Counted from the first letter of the stretch, positions 11,472 to 20,290 are shown. The stretch is 64,000 nt of DNA from Agromyces sp. Marseille-P2726 (GCF_902809835.1 NZ_CADDWM010000014.1:372001-436000), one strand, 5' to 3'. Notes: a model not told the origin generated them from the letters alone. Numbers and translations are program-made.

Positions 11472-11577
11472 CGGAGTCCTTCCGCGGCATCCGTCGACGA
11501 ATGCCGACCTTCGCCACGCTAGCGACGACCACCGTCAGCGGGAACCCCCGGATTGCGGGTACCCGGGGAGCCCGTCG

Positions 11578-12081
11578 TCACCTGACGAATCGCACCTCGA
11601 GGATCTCCTCGCCGAGGAACGGCACGACCTGCTCGGCCCCGTCGAGCGTGAAGCCGTTGCGGAGGTAGAAGCGGTGAGCGCGCGGGTTGTCCTTGGCAAC
11701 CCAGAGGTAGCCGGGGCGGTCGCCGCACGCCGCGTCGAACAGCTTCTGGCCGATCCCGGTGCCATGGAACGCGTCGAGCAGGTAGATGAAGTACAGCTCG
11801 CGCTCGCGGGGCGGGTTCTCGTCGCGCGCCGGGCCCGAGCCGACGAATCCGACGATCTCGCCGTCGACGAGGGCGGCGAACTGGTTGTACTCCTCGCCGC
11901 GGGCGGCCATGTGGGTCCACAGCTCGGCCATGCGGCGGGGCGAGAGGTTCTCGAACGCGGCGGCACTGATGAGGTGGTCGTAGGTCTCGTGCCAGCAGGT
12001 CGCATGCACGCGACCCAGGGCCTCCACATCGGAATCGCGGATGGGACGGACGACCACATCGGCAGCAACATCGGTGCTCAT
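11578..12081 (-). CDS. GNAT-family N-acetyltransferase
   Basis: The 167-residue protein starts VVRPIRDSDVEALGRVH, typical of the first strand and helix of GNAT enzymes. It has the acetyl-CoA loop region LLDAFHGTGIGQKLFDAA (a Q/R-x-x-G-x-G/A variant) and the C-terminal NPRAHRFYLRNGFTLDG motif. It should transfer acetyl groups to an amine; the acceptor is unknown. TAGCCT ends 6 nt before the ATG, so it is probably leaderless. The protease gene is divergent. Confidence 0.88.
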   Translation of the reverse strand: MSTDVAADVVVRPIRDSDVEALGRVHATCWHETYDHLISAAAFENLSPRRMAELWTHMAARGEEYNQFAALVDGEIVGFVGSGPARDENPPRERELYFIYLLDAFHGTGIGQKLFDAACGDRPGYLWVAKDNPRAHRFYLRNGFTLDGAEQVVPFLGEEILEVRFVR

Positions 12082-12256
12082 GTCATGAGGCTAAGCCAGC
12101 CCGCGCGCACGACGAAATCGGGCGACATGGTTGCCGTGGCGGCATCCGCCCCCGATCACTCGGGGATAACCCGTGCCCGTCTTCAGTGCGTGCATCATCG
12201 CGGTCCGGTGGTACCCCGGTGCTGCCGCATGTCCCCGCGGAAATACCGTCGGGAGC

Positions 12257-13759
12257 ATGTCTGAGAACACCACCAGGATCAGCGCGCTCGCAGGAGCCAC
12301 GGCCGTCGTCGCCGTGCTCGCGGGCTGCGTTCCCACCGCCTCTGCGAATCGCCCCGTCGGCTTCGACGGGGTGCAGTCGGCCACCATCCAGCTCGAAGCC
12401 GTCGGCTCGTTCGTGTCGCCCGAGGAGGGCGGCTACGAGACTGCCGGCCGCGGCTCGGGATTCATCATCACCCCCGACGGCCTCGCCGTCACCAACAACC
12501 ACGTGGTCACGGGCGCCGGCACTCTCAAGGTGTGGCGCGGCGGCGACACGTCCAACGAGCTGAGCGCGAAGGTGCTGGGCTCGTCGGAGTGCCTCGACCT
12601 CGCGGTCGTGCAGCTCGAGAAGGGCGACTATCCCTTCATGGACTGGCGCAAGGACGAGATCGAGACGGCGCTCGACGTGTACGCGGCGGGCTTCCCGCTC
12701 GGCGACCCGACCTTCACCGAGACGCGAGGCATCGTCTCGAAGGCGCAGACCAGCGGTGAGACCCCGTGGGCCTCGATCGACGGCGTCATCGAGCACGACG
12801 CGCGCATCCGCGGCGGCAACTCGGGTGGACCCCTCATCGACTCGGAGGGTGCGCTCGTCGGCGTGAACTACGCGGGCAACGACGAGCTCGACTACAACTT
12901 CGCGATCCACCGCGACGCGGTGCTCGACGTCATCGGCGACCTGGTCGACGGCAAGGACGTCCTGAGCCTCGGCATCAACGGTGAGGCGCTCGTCGACGAG
13001 GAGGGCGCCGGACTCGGCATCTGGGTCAACTCGGTCAAGTCGGGCTCCGTGGCCGACAAGGCGGGCGTCGAGCCCGGCGACCTGCTGACCCGCATGGAGG
13101 GCGTCAGCCTCGCGGTCGACGGCACCATGACCGAGTACTGCGACGTGCTGCGCACCCACGGCCAGGACGCCACGATCTCGGTGGAGCTGTACCGCCCCGC
13201 CGAGGACGCCTACTTCCGTGGGCAGTTCAACGGCGACGCGATCACGGCCGTGCCGGTCGTGGGCGGCGGTAGCGACGAGCCCGTCTCGGGTGAGTACACG
13301 ACGGTGACGGATGACTCGGGCGCGATCAGCCTCGAGGTTCCCACGTCGTGGAGCCAGGTCGACGGAGCTGCCGTCACGGACGTGAACGGCACCACGTGGC
13401 AGTCGGTCTCGGCAGCGCCCGACCTCGCGGGGTACCAGGGAACCTGGACGACGCCCGGCGTGTCGATCTACGCCTCGCAGGCGGCCGCCACGATGGCACC
13501 GGATGCCTCGGCCGACCTCGTGGCTGCAGACCTCGCGTCGCAGGGCTGCGTCTCGACCGGGCGGGAGCCGTTCGACGACGGCATGCACTCGGGCGTCTGG
13601 GAGATCTTCACGGGATGCGGCGGCACCGCGACGTACGTCGTCGTCGGCGCGCAGGACTACGCCGGCACCTACTCGATCATCATGGCCGCCCAGGCGATCG
13701 CCGACGCCGACTTCGACGCCGTCGACCGCGTGCTCGGAAGCTTCTACGCCAGCTACTGA
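12257..13759 (+). CDS. HtrA/DegP-like trypsin-type serine protease, lipoprotein with PDZ domain
   Basis: The 500-residue protein starts with a lipoprotein signal (AVVAVLAGC, lipidated Cys24). A trypsin-like domain follows with the catalytic triad His82 (NNHVV), Asp114 (CLDLAVVQL) and Ser189 (GGNSGGP). A PDZ-like domain (about 255-325) has GSVADKAGVEPGDLLTRM. A further 170-residue C-terminal domain, beginning near ISLEVPTSW with two cysteines (VSTGREP and FTGCGG regions), is not a classical second PDZ. It is likely an envelope quality-control protease. TACCGT ends 7 nt before the ATG at 12257; an upstream frame from 12173 would hide the signal peptide. A strong hairpin follows the stop. Confidence 0.92.
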   Translation: MSENTTRISALAGATAVVAVLAGCVPTASANRPVGFDGVQSATIQLEAVGSFVSPEEGGYETAGRGSGFIITPDGLAVTNNHVVTGAGTLKVWRGGDTSNELSAKVLGSSECLDLAVVQLEKGDYPFMDWRKDEIETALDVYAAGFPLGDPTFTETRGIVSKAQTSGETPWASIDGVIEHDARIRGGNSGGPLIDSEGALVGVNYAGNDELDYNFAIHRDAVLDVIGDLVDGKDVLSLGINGEALVDEEGAGLGIWVNSVKSGSVADKAGVEPGDLLTRMEGVSLAVDGTMTEYCDVLRTHGQDATISVELYRPAEDAYFRGQFNGDAITAVPVVGGGSDEPVSGEYTTVTDDSGAISLEVPTSWSQVDGAAVTDVNGTTWQSVSAAPDLAGYQGTWTTPGVSIYASQAAATMAPDASADLVAADLASQGCVSTGREPFDDGMHSGVWEIFTGCGGTATYVVVGAQDYAGTYSIIMAAQAIADADFDAVDRVLGSFYASY

Positions 13760-13770
13760 ACCAGGAACGC

Positions 13771-13811
13771 CGGAGCCCCGCCGCGACCTCCCGGTCGGCG
13801 GCGGGGCTCCG
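13771..13811 (+). terminator. Rho-independent-type terminator of the HtrA-like gene
   Basis: CGGAGCCCCGCCG (13771-13783) pairs perfectly with 13799-13811, extended by one further C-G pair, giving a 14-bp GC stem with a 13-nt loop. It starts 12 bp after the protease stop. Confidence 0.85.
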
Positions 13812-13814
13812 TCG

Positions 13815-14335
13815 ACTCCGGTGGTCGAGTAGCGCCGGCGAAGCCGCCCCGGTGGTCGAGTAGCGCCGGCGAAGCCGCCCCGGTGGTCGAGCAGCGCCGG
13901 CGAAGCCGACGCGTATCGAGACCGGGTCTGTGCGTCTCGATACGCGGCCGGGCTTGTGCGTCTCGACACGCGGCCGCCTGCGGCGGACGCTACTCGACGA
14001 CCGAAGGTGCGCCTGCGGCGGGCCTCCGCCGACTCCCGTGGTCGAGTAGCGCCGGCGAAGCCGACGCGTATCGAGACCGGGCCTGTGCGTCTCGATACGC
14101 GGCCGGGCTTGTGCGTCTCGATACGCGGCCGCCTGCGGCGGGCGCTACTCGACGACCGAGGGGCCGCCTGCGGCGGGCGCTACTCGACGACCGAGGGTGC
14201 GCCTGCGGCGGCGCTCCTCGACGACCGAGGGTGCGCCTGCGGCGGCGCTCCTCGACGACCGAGGGGCCGCCTGCGGCGGACGCTACTCGACGACCGAGGG
14301 GCCGCCTGCGGCGGACGCTCCTCGACGACCGGTGC
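13815..14335. repeat. Array of palindromic REP-like elements (about 520 bp)
   Basis: Two unit types alternate here. Type A reads GGTGGTCGAGTAGCGCCGG followed by CGAAGCCG and, in longer copies, CGCGTATCGAGACC; it occurs at about 13819, 13850, 13882 and 14039. Type B is close to its inverted partner (CGCCTGCGGCGG...GCTACTCGACGACC); it is repeated about seven times with a 34-36 bp period between 14125 and 14335. Between them lie head-to-head GTGCGTCTCGATACGCGGCC units. Together they can fold into long stems. No gene is supported here. The block separates the 3' ends of the convergent protease and helicase genes. Related single copies occur at 16123 and 49631. Confidence 0.9.
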
Positions 14336-14340
14336 TGAGC

Positions 14341-15873
14341 TCAGCCCTGGGCGCGGCGGTTCGTGCGCTGGTTGCGGTTCGGCGAGACCAGGCTGCCGAC
14401 GCGGAGCGGCTGCTTCGCCGTCGAGCGAGCGGATCCTCCGCGCTGGGCACCCGACGACTGGGCACCGCGGCTCTGGCCCGCGCCCTGCCTGGGAGCGTGC
14501 GCCTTCGCCTCCGCGGGGCGGCCCGAGCGGTCGCGCCGCGGCGTCGAGGGTGCGACATCCGACTGGCCTCGACGGCCCCCGCGCCGCCCGCCGGTACCCT
14601 GCTCAGCCCGGGCCGCGCGCTTGCGCTGCGCGTTGGCGCCCTGCGAGCGCCCGCCACCCTGCTGGGGCTTGGCCTCGCGCGGCGCCGGCTTCACGTACGG
14701 CGCGACCTCGCCGACGAGCGTGGCGACCGCGGGCGACGTGGCCGTGACCTGCTGCGGGGTCACGGTGATGGCCGCCTTGCGCAGGATCGCCTTCAGGTCC
14801 TGCTTCTGGGCGGGCAGGCAGATCGTCACGACGTCGCCCTCGCTTCCGGCCCGGGCGGTGCGGCCCGAGCGGTGCAGGTACGCCTTGTGCTCCATGGGCG
14901 GGTCGACGTGGATGACGAGCTCGACGTCGTCGACGTGCACGCCGCGTGCCGCGACATCCGTGGCCACCATGACCTTGGCGGAGCCGTCGGCGAACGCGGC
15001 GAGGTTGCGGTCGCGCTGCGGTTGCGACAGGTTGCCGTGCAGGTCGACGGCCGGGATGCCCTGCTCGGTCAGCTTGCGCGCGAGCTTCTTCGCGTGGTGC
15101 TTGGTGCGCATGAACAGGATGCGGCGGCCGGTGCCCGACGCCAGCGTGCGCACGAGGTCGTTCTTCTGGTCGACGTCGGCGATCTCGAAGACGTGGTGGG
15201 TCATCTGCGCGACGGGGGAGTTCGCCTCGTCGACCGAGTGCAGCACCTCGTTCTGGAGGTACCGCTTCACGAGCTTGTCGACGCCGTTGTCGAGCGTCGC
15301 GGAGAACAGCAGGCGCTGCCCGCCCTTCGGGGTCTTGTCGAGGATGCGCGTGACGACCGGGAGGAATCCGAGGTCGGCCATGTGGTCGGCCTCGTCGAGC
15401 ACCGTGATCTCGATCGCGTCGAGGGTCACGAAGCCCTGCTTCATGAGGTCCTCGAGACGACCCGGCGTGGCCACGACGATGTCGACGCCGGCGCGCAAGG
15501 CGTCGACCTGGCGCTTCTGGTTGATGCCGCCGTAGATGGTGGTGGCCCTCAGGTCGTAGGCGGCGGCGAGCGGCTCGATCGTCGCGGTGATCTGGGTGGC
15601 GAGCTCGCGGGTCGGCGCGAGCACGAGCGCGAGCGGACGGCCCGGGCGGCGCTTGCCGCCGGCGAGCGAGGTGCCGAGGCGCGCGACGATGGGCAGCGCG
15701 AACGCGAGGGTCTTGCCCGAGCCGGTCTTGCCGCGGCCGAGCACGTCGCGTCCGGCGAGCGTGTCGGGCAGCGTGTCGACCTGGATCGGGAAGGCGGTGG
15801 TCTTGTCGTCGGCGGCGAGGGCCGCGACGAGCGGAGCGGGCACGCCGAGCGTGCTGAAGGTGATGTCGGTCAC
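14341..15873 (-). CDS. DEAD-box ATP-dependent RNA helicase (RhlE/DeaD-like)
   Basis: The 510-residue protein has the helicase core in order: a Q-motif region (FSTLGVPAPL...AFPIQ), Walker A GKTGSGKT (48-55), PTREL (88-92), DEAD (160-163), SAT (191-193), then the C-terminal RecA fold with VATDVAARGVHVDDVELVIH and HRSGRTARAG. Residues after about 400 are basic, Arg/Gly/Gln/Ser-rich and low complexity, a typical RNA-binding tail. It should unwind RNA duplexes in ribosome assembly, mRNA decay or cold adaptation. The start is GTG with AAAGG upstream. A 300-bp gap containing palindromic repeats precedes it, so a long leader is possible. Confidence 0.94.
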   Translation of the reverse strand: MTDITFSTLGVPAPLVAALAADDKTTAFPIQVDTLPDTLAGRDVLGRGKTGSGKTLAFALPIVARLGTSLAGGKRRPGRPLALVLAPTRELATQITATIEPLAAAYDLRATTIYGGINQKRQVDALRAGVDIVVATPGRLEDLMKQGFVTLDAIEITVLDEADHMADLGFLPVVTRILDKTPKGGQRLLFSATLDNGVDKLVKRYLQNEVLHSVDEANSPVAQMTHHVFEIADVDQKNDLVRTLASGTGRRILFMRTKHHAKKLARKLTEQGIPAVDLHGNLSQPQRDRNLAAFADGSAKVMVATDVAARGVHVDDVELVIHVDPPMEHKAYLHRSGRTARAGSEGDVVTICLPAQKQDLKAILRKAAITVTPQQVTATSPAVATLVGEVAPYVKPAPREAKPQQGGGRSQGANAQRKRAARAEQGTGGRRGGRRGQSDVAPSTPRRDRSGRPAEAKAHAPRQGAGQSRGAQSSGAQRGGSARSTAKQPLRVGSLVSPNRNQRTNRRAQG

Positions 15874-16122
15874 TGGTGCCTTTCAGGCAGTGCGCATCGT
15901 CAGCTGGTCGAGGAGCGCCGCGCGAAGCGCGAGGCGGATCGAAGCCCGACGATGGGAGGTGGCGAAGGCGCCGGTCGGCGCATCCGTTCGCCGTATGAGA
16001 GTCATCGGGGGCCCTCTGGTGAGGCCCTGCCCGGAAGCGTTTCTACGACGCAGGCGGCGCGTTCGCAGCGCACGCCGATGACCACGATAGCGGATGCCGC
16101 TGCGTGCATGCTGTGCGCGCCT
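15874..16122. other. Gene-free upstream region of the helicase
   Basis: No credible gene is seen. On the minus strand it would be the promoter and leader of the helicase gene. It carries a diverged half-copy of the palindromic repeat at about 15904-15935 (TGGTCGAGGAGCGCC with a GCGAAGCGC stem). Long leaders are common for bacterial DEAD-box helicases, but no specific switch can be named. Confidence 0.4.
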
Positions 16123-16219
16123 CGGCCGTCGAGTAGCGCACGGCGCAGCCGGACGCGTATCGAGACGCACGCACGAGGTCTCGATACGCGTCGCCTGCGG
16201 CGTCGCTACTCGACCGCCG
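16123..16219. repeat. Single palindromic REP-like element
   Basis: This is a nearly symmetrical element bounded by CGGCCGTCGAGTAGCG and, inverted, CGCTACTCGACCGCCG. Inside, ACGCGTATCGAGAC (16153-16166) pairs perfectly with 16178-16191 around an 11-nt loop. It is the same family as the array at 13815-14335 and the copy at 49631. It lies just after the stop of the DUF1684 gene. Confidence 0.85.
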
Positions 16220-16228
16220 GTCACTGGG

Positions 16229-16858
16229 TCAGCGCGGCATCCGTTCGCCCACCGGGATCTCCGCGCGAAGCGTGTTGCCCGGCTGCGCCAGGGGGCACGA
16301 CCACGACGGGTCGTAGGCGCACGACGGGTTGTACGCGAAGTTGAAGTCCACGATCAGGGAGTCGCCGTCGGACCCGGGGCCGAGATCGGCGCCCTTGACG
16401 GTGTCGATCAGGTATCGGCCGCCGCTGTACGTGCCACCGGCCGCGTCGGCGAGGGCGTCCTTGACGGGAACGAACAGGCCGCCGCCATACACCGCGAGTC
16501 GCCAGACGTCGAGCGTGCCGAGGTAGGGGATCCGCACGGTGCCGACGAGTGTGAACGGAATGGGTCCGTCGGTCGCGCTGTCGACGACGATGCGGTGCGG
16601 CTCCTCGACGCGGTGCACCTCGAGCTCGAAGCGCCAGTCGGGGTCGTAGCGCGCGACCGTGAGTCCGGTGAAGCGGGCCCGGTCGTCGGGCAGCAGCGGA
16701 GACTGCGGATGCCCCGCGAAGAGCTCGTCGCGCGCCGACCGCCAGAACTCGTGCGCTGCTGCCGGGTCGTGCACGCCGAGGTGCCGCACGCCGGCGTACA
16801 TCCCGAAGACGCGCCGACGCCAATCAGCGAGCTGCAACGCCCCGATCGAGTCGTTCAT
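16229..16858 (-). CDS. DUF1684 domain-containing protein
   Basis: The 209-residue protein matches the DUF1684 family: an N-terminal helix with ADWRRRVFGMYAGVR and FWRSARDELFAGHPQSPL, then a beta-rich domain ending in the hallmark YSGGRYLIDTVKGADLG and DFNFAYNPSCAYDPSWSCP. The last motif, with its cysteines and acidic residues, may bind metal. Function is unknown. The ATG overlaps the TGA of the preceding SRPBCC gene by 4 bp, so the two are translationally coupled. Confidence 0.87.
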   Translation of the reverse strand: MNDSIGALQLADWRRRVFGMYAGVRHLGVHDPAAAHEFWRSARDELFAGHPQSPLLPDDRARFTGLTVARYDPDWRFELEVHRVEEPHRIVVDSATDGPIPFTLVGTVRIPYLGTLDVWRLAVYGGGLFVPVKDALADAAGGTYSGGRYLIDTVKGADLGPGSDGDSLIVDFNFAYNPSCAYDPSWSCPLAQPGNTLRAEIPVGERMPR

Positions 16859-17409
16859 CGCGCCGACCCTGCGGCTGCCCCATCCGTCCCGGTTGCTGCG
16901 GCGGCCGCGGCCTCGGCGTCGGCCGTGCCGGGCGGATCGTACGACCAGCCGGGCGCCAGCTGGCGCAGCCGCATCCCTCGCCACTGCCAGAACGCCCACG
17001 TGGGATACCAGGCCACCAGGTCGAGTGCGCCGGCGTGCGCGAGCAGCTGGTCGCGGTACAGCGTGCGGCCGTTCGGCAGCGCCGACACGGCCATGCGGTG
17101 GTCCCAGCGGTCGAACACGGCGAGCGGTCCGGTGAGCGCGCCGCCTGCATCGCGGAGCATTCGCACGCCCGTCGGCAGCCCGCCCGGGTAGCTCACGTCG
17201 ACCTGCTCGTCGCCGGCCGCGAAGCGCCGGAAGGCGAGCGCGCGAACCCGATGACGTCCCTCGGGCCACAGCGTGGGCAGGCCTTCGTCCTCCAGTGAGG
17301 TGAAGTCGAGCCACGGCGCGACGACCTCGCGCAGCACCGCAGGGCTGCGGAGCGCGCGCCACGCGGCATCCGGCGTGCAATCGAGCTCGAGTTTCAGGAG
17401 CACCCGCAT
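16855..17409 (-). CDS. SRPBCC (START-like/polyketide cyclase) family protein
   Basis: The 184-residue protein opens with the strand-helix pattern of SRPBCC folds (RVLLKLELDCTPDAAWRALRSPAVLREVVAPWLDF) and continues with antiparallel strands (HRVRALAFRRF, GALTGPLAVFDRWDHRMAVSALPNGRTLYRDQL). Such proteins bind hydrophobic ligands in a helix-grip cavity; the ligand is unknown. The C-terminus is an Ala-rich tail. TACCCT ends 6 nt before the ATG, again a leaderless arrangement. It is coupled by ATGA to the DUF1684 gene. Confidence 0.85.
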   Translation of the reverse strand: MRVLLKLELDCTPDAAWRALRSPAVLREVVAPWLDFTSLEDEGLPTLWPEGRHRVRALAFRRFAAGDEQVDVSYPGGLPTGVRMLRDAGGALTGPLAVFDRWDHRMAVSALPNGRTLYRDQLLAHAGALDLVAWYPTWAFWQWRGMRLRQLAPGWSYDPPGTADAEAAAAAATGTDGAAAGSAR

Positions 17410-17513
17410 GTGCCGAGGGTATGGCCGCCGGATGGCGCTGCCAAGCGTCCGCGATGGATTCCCGGCCCGCGCACACCCAGTCGGAGCGCATCCTCAGGAT
17501 CTAGACTCCCCAC

Positions 17514-18779
17514 ATGCCCGAGGGACTGTGGTGGTTGCCATCGCTGGTCGTCTTCGGTGCTGCCGGTGCGGCCATGGTGGGGGCGGTGGTCGGCGCCCGC
17601 CGTCTCGGCGCTCGACGGGAACGGACGGCACTCGACGCCGGGCGCTCGCTCGAGGTGCGTGCGAAGGGCCTCATCGTGCAGGCCGACAATGCGGTGCGCG
17701 ACGCCGAGCGCGAGGTCGAGTTCGCCGAAGTGCAGTTCGGTCCTGCCGTCGCACGCGACGTGCACGACGCCCTCGAGACGGCCAGGCAGCGCCTCCGCGA
17801 GGCGTTCCTGCTGCAGCAGCGACTCGACGATGCCGAACCGCACAGCGCCGAGCAGCGGCGCACCTGGAGCACGCGCATCGTGCACCTGTGCGAATCGTCG
17901 CTCGGGGCGATCCACGAGGCCGAGGCCGCGCTCACCGCGCGTCGACGGGCGGAGCGCGGTGCCGGCGAGGGGCTGCCGGCGCTGCGAGAAGATGCCGCAC
18001 GCTTGAAGCGCCGGAGGGAGGACGCAGCCTTGGCGCTCGAACGCCTCGCGACCCGATTCCCGCCCGCCGCCCTCGGCAGCGCCGGCTCCGCGGCCGCGCG
18101 GGCGGACGCGGCGCTCGCCGCAGCCGATTCGGCCCTCGACGAGGCCGAGGCCCGCATGTCGCGGTCGGAGCCCGCAGCCGAACGGCTCTCGACCGCGACC
18201 GACCAGCTCGAGCGAGCCGATCGCGATCTCGCCGAGGTCGAGGGCGTCGAGCTCGAGCTCGCGAAGGCGCAGTCGGATGCCGCGGCCGCCGCCGCGGAGC
18301 TCGACGCCGAGCTCGTCGAGGCGCGGCACGAGCGCGACCGCGCCGAGGACGCAGCAGCGCAGGCGGCGCTGGGTGCCGCGATCGGCGACGCGTCGGCGGT
18401 CATGATCGCCCGCTCGCAGTCGGCGGGCGATCCGTTCGCGGATCGGGACCGACTCCGGGCCGCGCGCGACCGGCTCGAGGTCGCGCGCGCGGCCGCCCGC
18501 AACGCGCAGGGCCGCCTCGACGGGGCGCGTGGTGCGCTCGGCGGAGCGATCGCGATCGCCGAGAGCCAGCTGCGCGTCGCTCGCGCCGCCATCGAGCGAG
18601 GCGCCGGGCGTGTCGGTGCCGATGCGCGCACGCGGCTCGCTGAGGGCGAGCGCCAGCTGATCATGGCGCGACAGGAGCCCGATCCGGTGGCGGCGCTGGA
18701 TGCGGCCCGTCGCGCGGCGTCACGCGCGAGCGACGCGGAAGCACTCGCCGCGTACGACACGATGGGCGGCGGTCGGTAG
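17514..18779 (+). CDS. Membrane-anchored coiled-coil protein, like the C-terminal part of TPM-domain proteins
   Basis: The 421-residue protein has one N-terminal transmembrane helix (about 8-27, WLPSLVVFGAAGAAMVGAVVG) followed by nearly 390 residues of Ala/Glu/Arg-rich coiled coil. Segments such as LREAFLLQQRLDDAEPHSAEQRR resemble the coiled-coil tail of actinobacterial TPM-domain proteins, but the TPM domain itself is absent. It may scaffold envelope complexes; this is a guess. TAGACT ends 6 nt before the ATG, giving a leaderless start. No partner gene is evident. Confidence 0.75.
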   Translation: MPEGLWWLPSLVVFGAAGAAMVGAVVGARRLGARRERTALDAGRSLEVRAKGLIVQADNAVRDAEREVEFAEVQFGPAVARDVHDALETARQRLREAFLLQQRLDDAEPHSAEQRRTWSTRIVHLCESSLGAIHEAEAALTARRRAERGAGEGLPALREDAARLKRRREDAALALERLATRFPPAALGSAGSAAARADAALAAADSALDEAEARMSRSEPAAERLSTATDQLERADRDLAEVEGVELELAKAQSDAAAAAAELDAELVEARHERDRAEDAAAQAALGAAIGDASAVMIARSQSAGDPFADRDRLRAARDRLEVARAAARNAQGRLDGARGALGGAIAIAESQLRVARAAIERGAGRVGADARTRLAEGERQLIMARQEPDPVAALDAARRAASRASDAEALAAYDTMGGGR

Positions 18780-18896
18780 CCTTCCACGCCGAGCGGGCGC
18801 GGCCTGCAATGGCGGGATGCCTCGTGCGGTAGCTGCTCGCCGTCATCTTCGGTCACGCGTCGGCGACGCCGCCGTGCCCGACGGTAGCCTGTCGCG

Positions 18897-19532
18897 GTGA
18901 GCGATGCGACGACGCCGGACCCGGCACCCTCGGGGCAGGCGAAGTACCAGGTCCGGTTCGACTGGGGAGTGGGCGGGGCCCACCGAATCCTTGCGGGCGC
19001 GCACGTCGCCGTGCTCGTCGACGCGCTCCTGTTCACGACCCTCGTCGTCGTCGCCGCCGAGAACGGCGAGGACTCGCCGGCATCGGGGGTCGCAGCCGCG
19101 GCACTCGACGCCGAAGTCGCCGAGCGGGAACTCGTCGTGCTCGCCGCATCGCTCCGCAACCGCGCCGCGGTCGCCGACCGGATCCTGGCCCTGCAGGAGG
19201 AGCGTGGGGAGCGAATGATCGTCGCGGTGATCGGGGCGGGTGAGCCGGCCGACAACGGTCGCGGCATCCGATTCGCCATCGAGGACCAGCTCACGGCGGG
19301 GGCCGTCGTCGACGCGCTGGTCGCGCTGGGCCTGGATCACACCTCACCCGAGGCCGCGGTCGCATCGGCGGCGTACGAGGGCCTGCGGCAGGCGGCCGTA
19401 CATCTCATCGGCGCATCGGGCAGCGGCGCGGAGCTCGTCGCGGCGGGGCGCAAGCCCGAGGTGCGCCTCGCGACGCAGCTCGACGTGACGCGGGTCGTCC
19501 CCGAGCTGCGCGACGGGGTGTTCCGGGCGTAG
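18897..19532 (+). CDS. 2-phosphosulfolactate phosphatase (ComB) family protein
   Basis: The 211-residue protein shows the ComB fold pattern: an early strand AHVAVLVDALLFTTLVVV corresponding to VLVDVLRASTT in the family, LAASLRNRAAVADRI, then MIVAVIGAGE and a GIRFAIEDQLTAGAVVDAL segment corresponding to the conserved R-x-A-x-E-D motif. Authentic ComB acts in coenzyme M synthesis, which is not expected here, so this is probably a paralogous phosphatase with another substrate. The GTG start is supported by TAGCCT ending exactly 6 nt upstream. Confidence 0.78.
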   Translation: MSDATTPDPAPSGQAKYQVRFDWGVGGAHRILAGAHVAVLVDALLFTTLVVVAAENGEDSPASGVAAAALDAEVAERELVVLAASLRNRAAVADRILALQEERGERMIVAVIGAGEPADNGRGIRFAIEDQLTAGAVVDALVALGLDHTSPEAAVASAAYEGLRQAAVHLIGASGSGAELVAAGRKPEVRLATQLDVTRVVPELRDGVFRA

Positions 19533-19579
19533 GCCCGGCGGGTCGGCCACGGCGGATCCAGCCTCAGGCTGCGCCCACC

Positions 19580-20188
19580 TCAGGCGGCCCGCCCGGCCTT
19601 CCGAGCCCGGTGCGCGCGCACCTTCGCGCGATTCCCGCACCGCTGCATGGAGCACCACCTGCGAGTGGCCGCTCGCGAGGTGTCGAGGAACACGAAACTG
19701 CAGCCGCTGCCGCTGCACTCGCGGATGCGCCCGTCGTTCGCGGGGTCGAACAGGTCCACCGCGTCGCGGGCGATCGTCGACAACCCCTGCCCCACGGCCT
19801 GCACCGAGCGCCCGGCCTGCCGCGATCCGCCCGCCAGTGACGGCGGGACGTCGGGCGTGGCGGCGTAGAGGTTCACGAGGTCGACGTCGGGGGTTCGCAG
19901 CTCCTCGCCCCGGGCCGCAGCGCGCGCCATCCGGCCGATCGCATCACGCAGCTTGATCGCGTCGAACAGGTCGAGCGTTCGCGCGACACCCACGGCCACC
20001 GGGAACCGCTCGCGAAGCCAACGCGTCAGCTCGTCGGGGACGTGCAATCGCTCCTGCATCGAGGCATCGCCGAGCGCTCCGGTGTACGCGAAATCGAGCG
20101 CGAACGACCCCGAGTCGAACCACCACCGGGTGCCCTCCGTGCTGGTGAACCACTGTCCGACGGGAAGTGACACGGTCGAGACGGGCAT
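19580..20188 (-). CDS. CGNR zinc-finger / ABATE-domain regulator
   Basis: The 202-residue protein has an N-terminal ABATE-like helical domain (SGSFALDFAYTG, LRERFPVAVGVARTLDLFDAIKLRDAI) and a C-terminal zinc finger with IRECSGSGC...RRWCSMQRCGNRAKV, the CGNR signature. Four cysteines (two before and two in the CGNR box) can hold one zinc. Such proteins are thought to be stress-linked transcription factors. TAGGTT ends 6 nt before the ATG, another leaderless start. Confidence 0.9.
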   Translation of the reverse strand: MPVSTVSLPVGQWFTSTEGTRWWFDSGSFALDFAYTGALGDASMQERLHVPDELTRWLRERFPVAVGVARTLDLFDAIKLRDAIGRMARAAARGEELRTPDVDLVNLYAATPDVPPSLAGGSRQAGRSVQAVGQGLSTIARDAVDLFDPANDGRIRECSGSGCSFVFLDTSRAATRRWCSMQRCGNRAKVRAHRARKAGRAA

Positions 20189-20290
20189 GCGACCAACCTA
20201 CCGGGGTCGGATGCCGCGACTTCGTGCGACGCCGCCATGCATGCGCCCTTCGGCATGCGGCGATCGCCGCGCCTCGAGCCTCAGCCTTCG

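Noticed and set aside
14125-14335. Regular 34-36 bp repeats that might suggest a CRISPR array
   Set aside because: There are no unique spacers: the whole period is repeated and units appear in both orientations. No cas gene is nearby. This is a palindromic-element array.
13956-16344. Long plus-strand frame running from the repeat block through the helicase
   Set aside because: It reads the palindromic repeats and the complement of the helicase; the product is Arg/Ala-rich and repetitive, while the minus-strand helicase has every motif.
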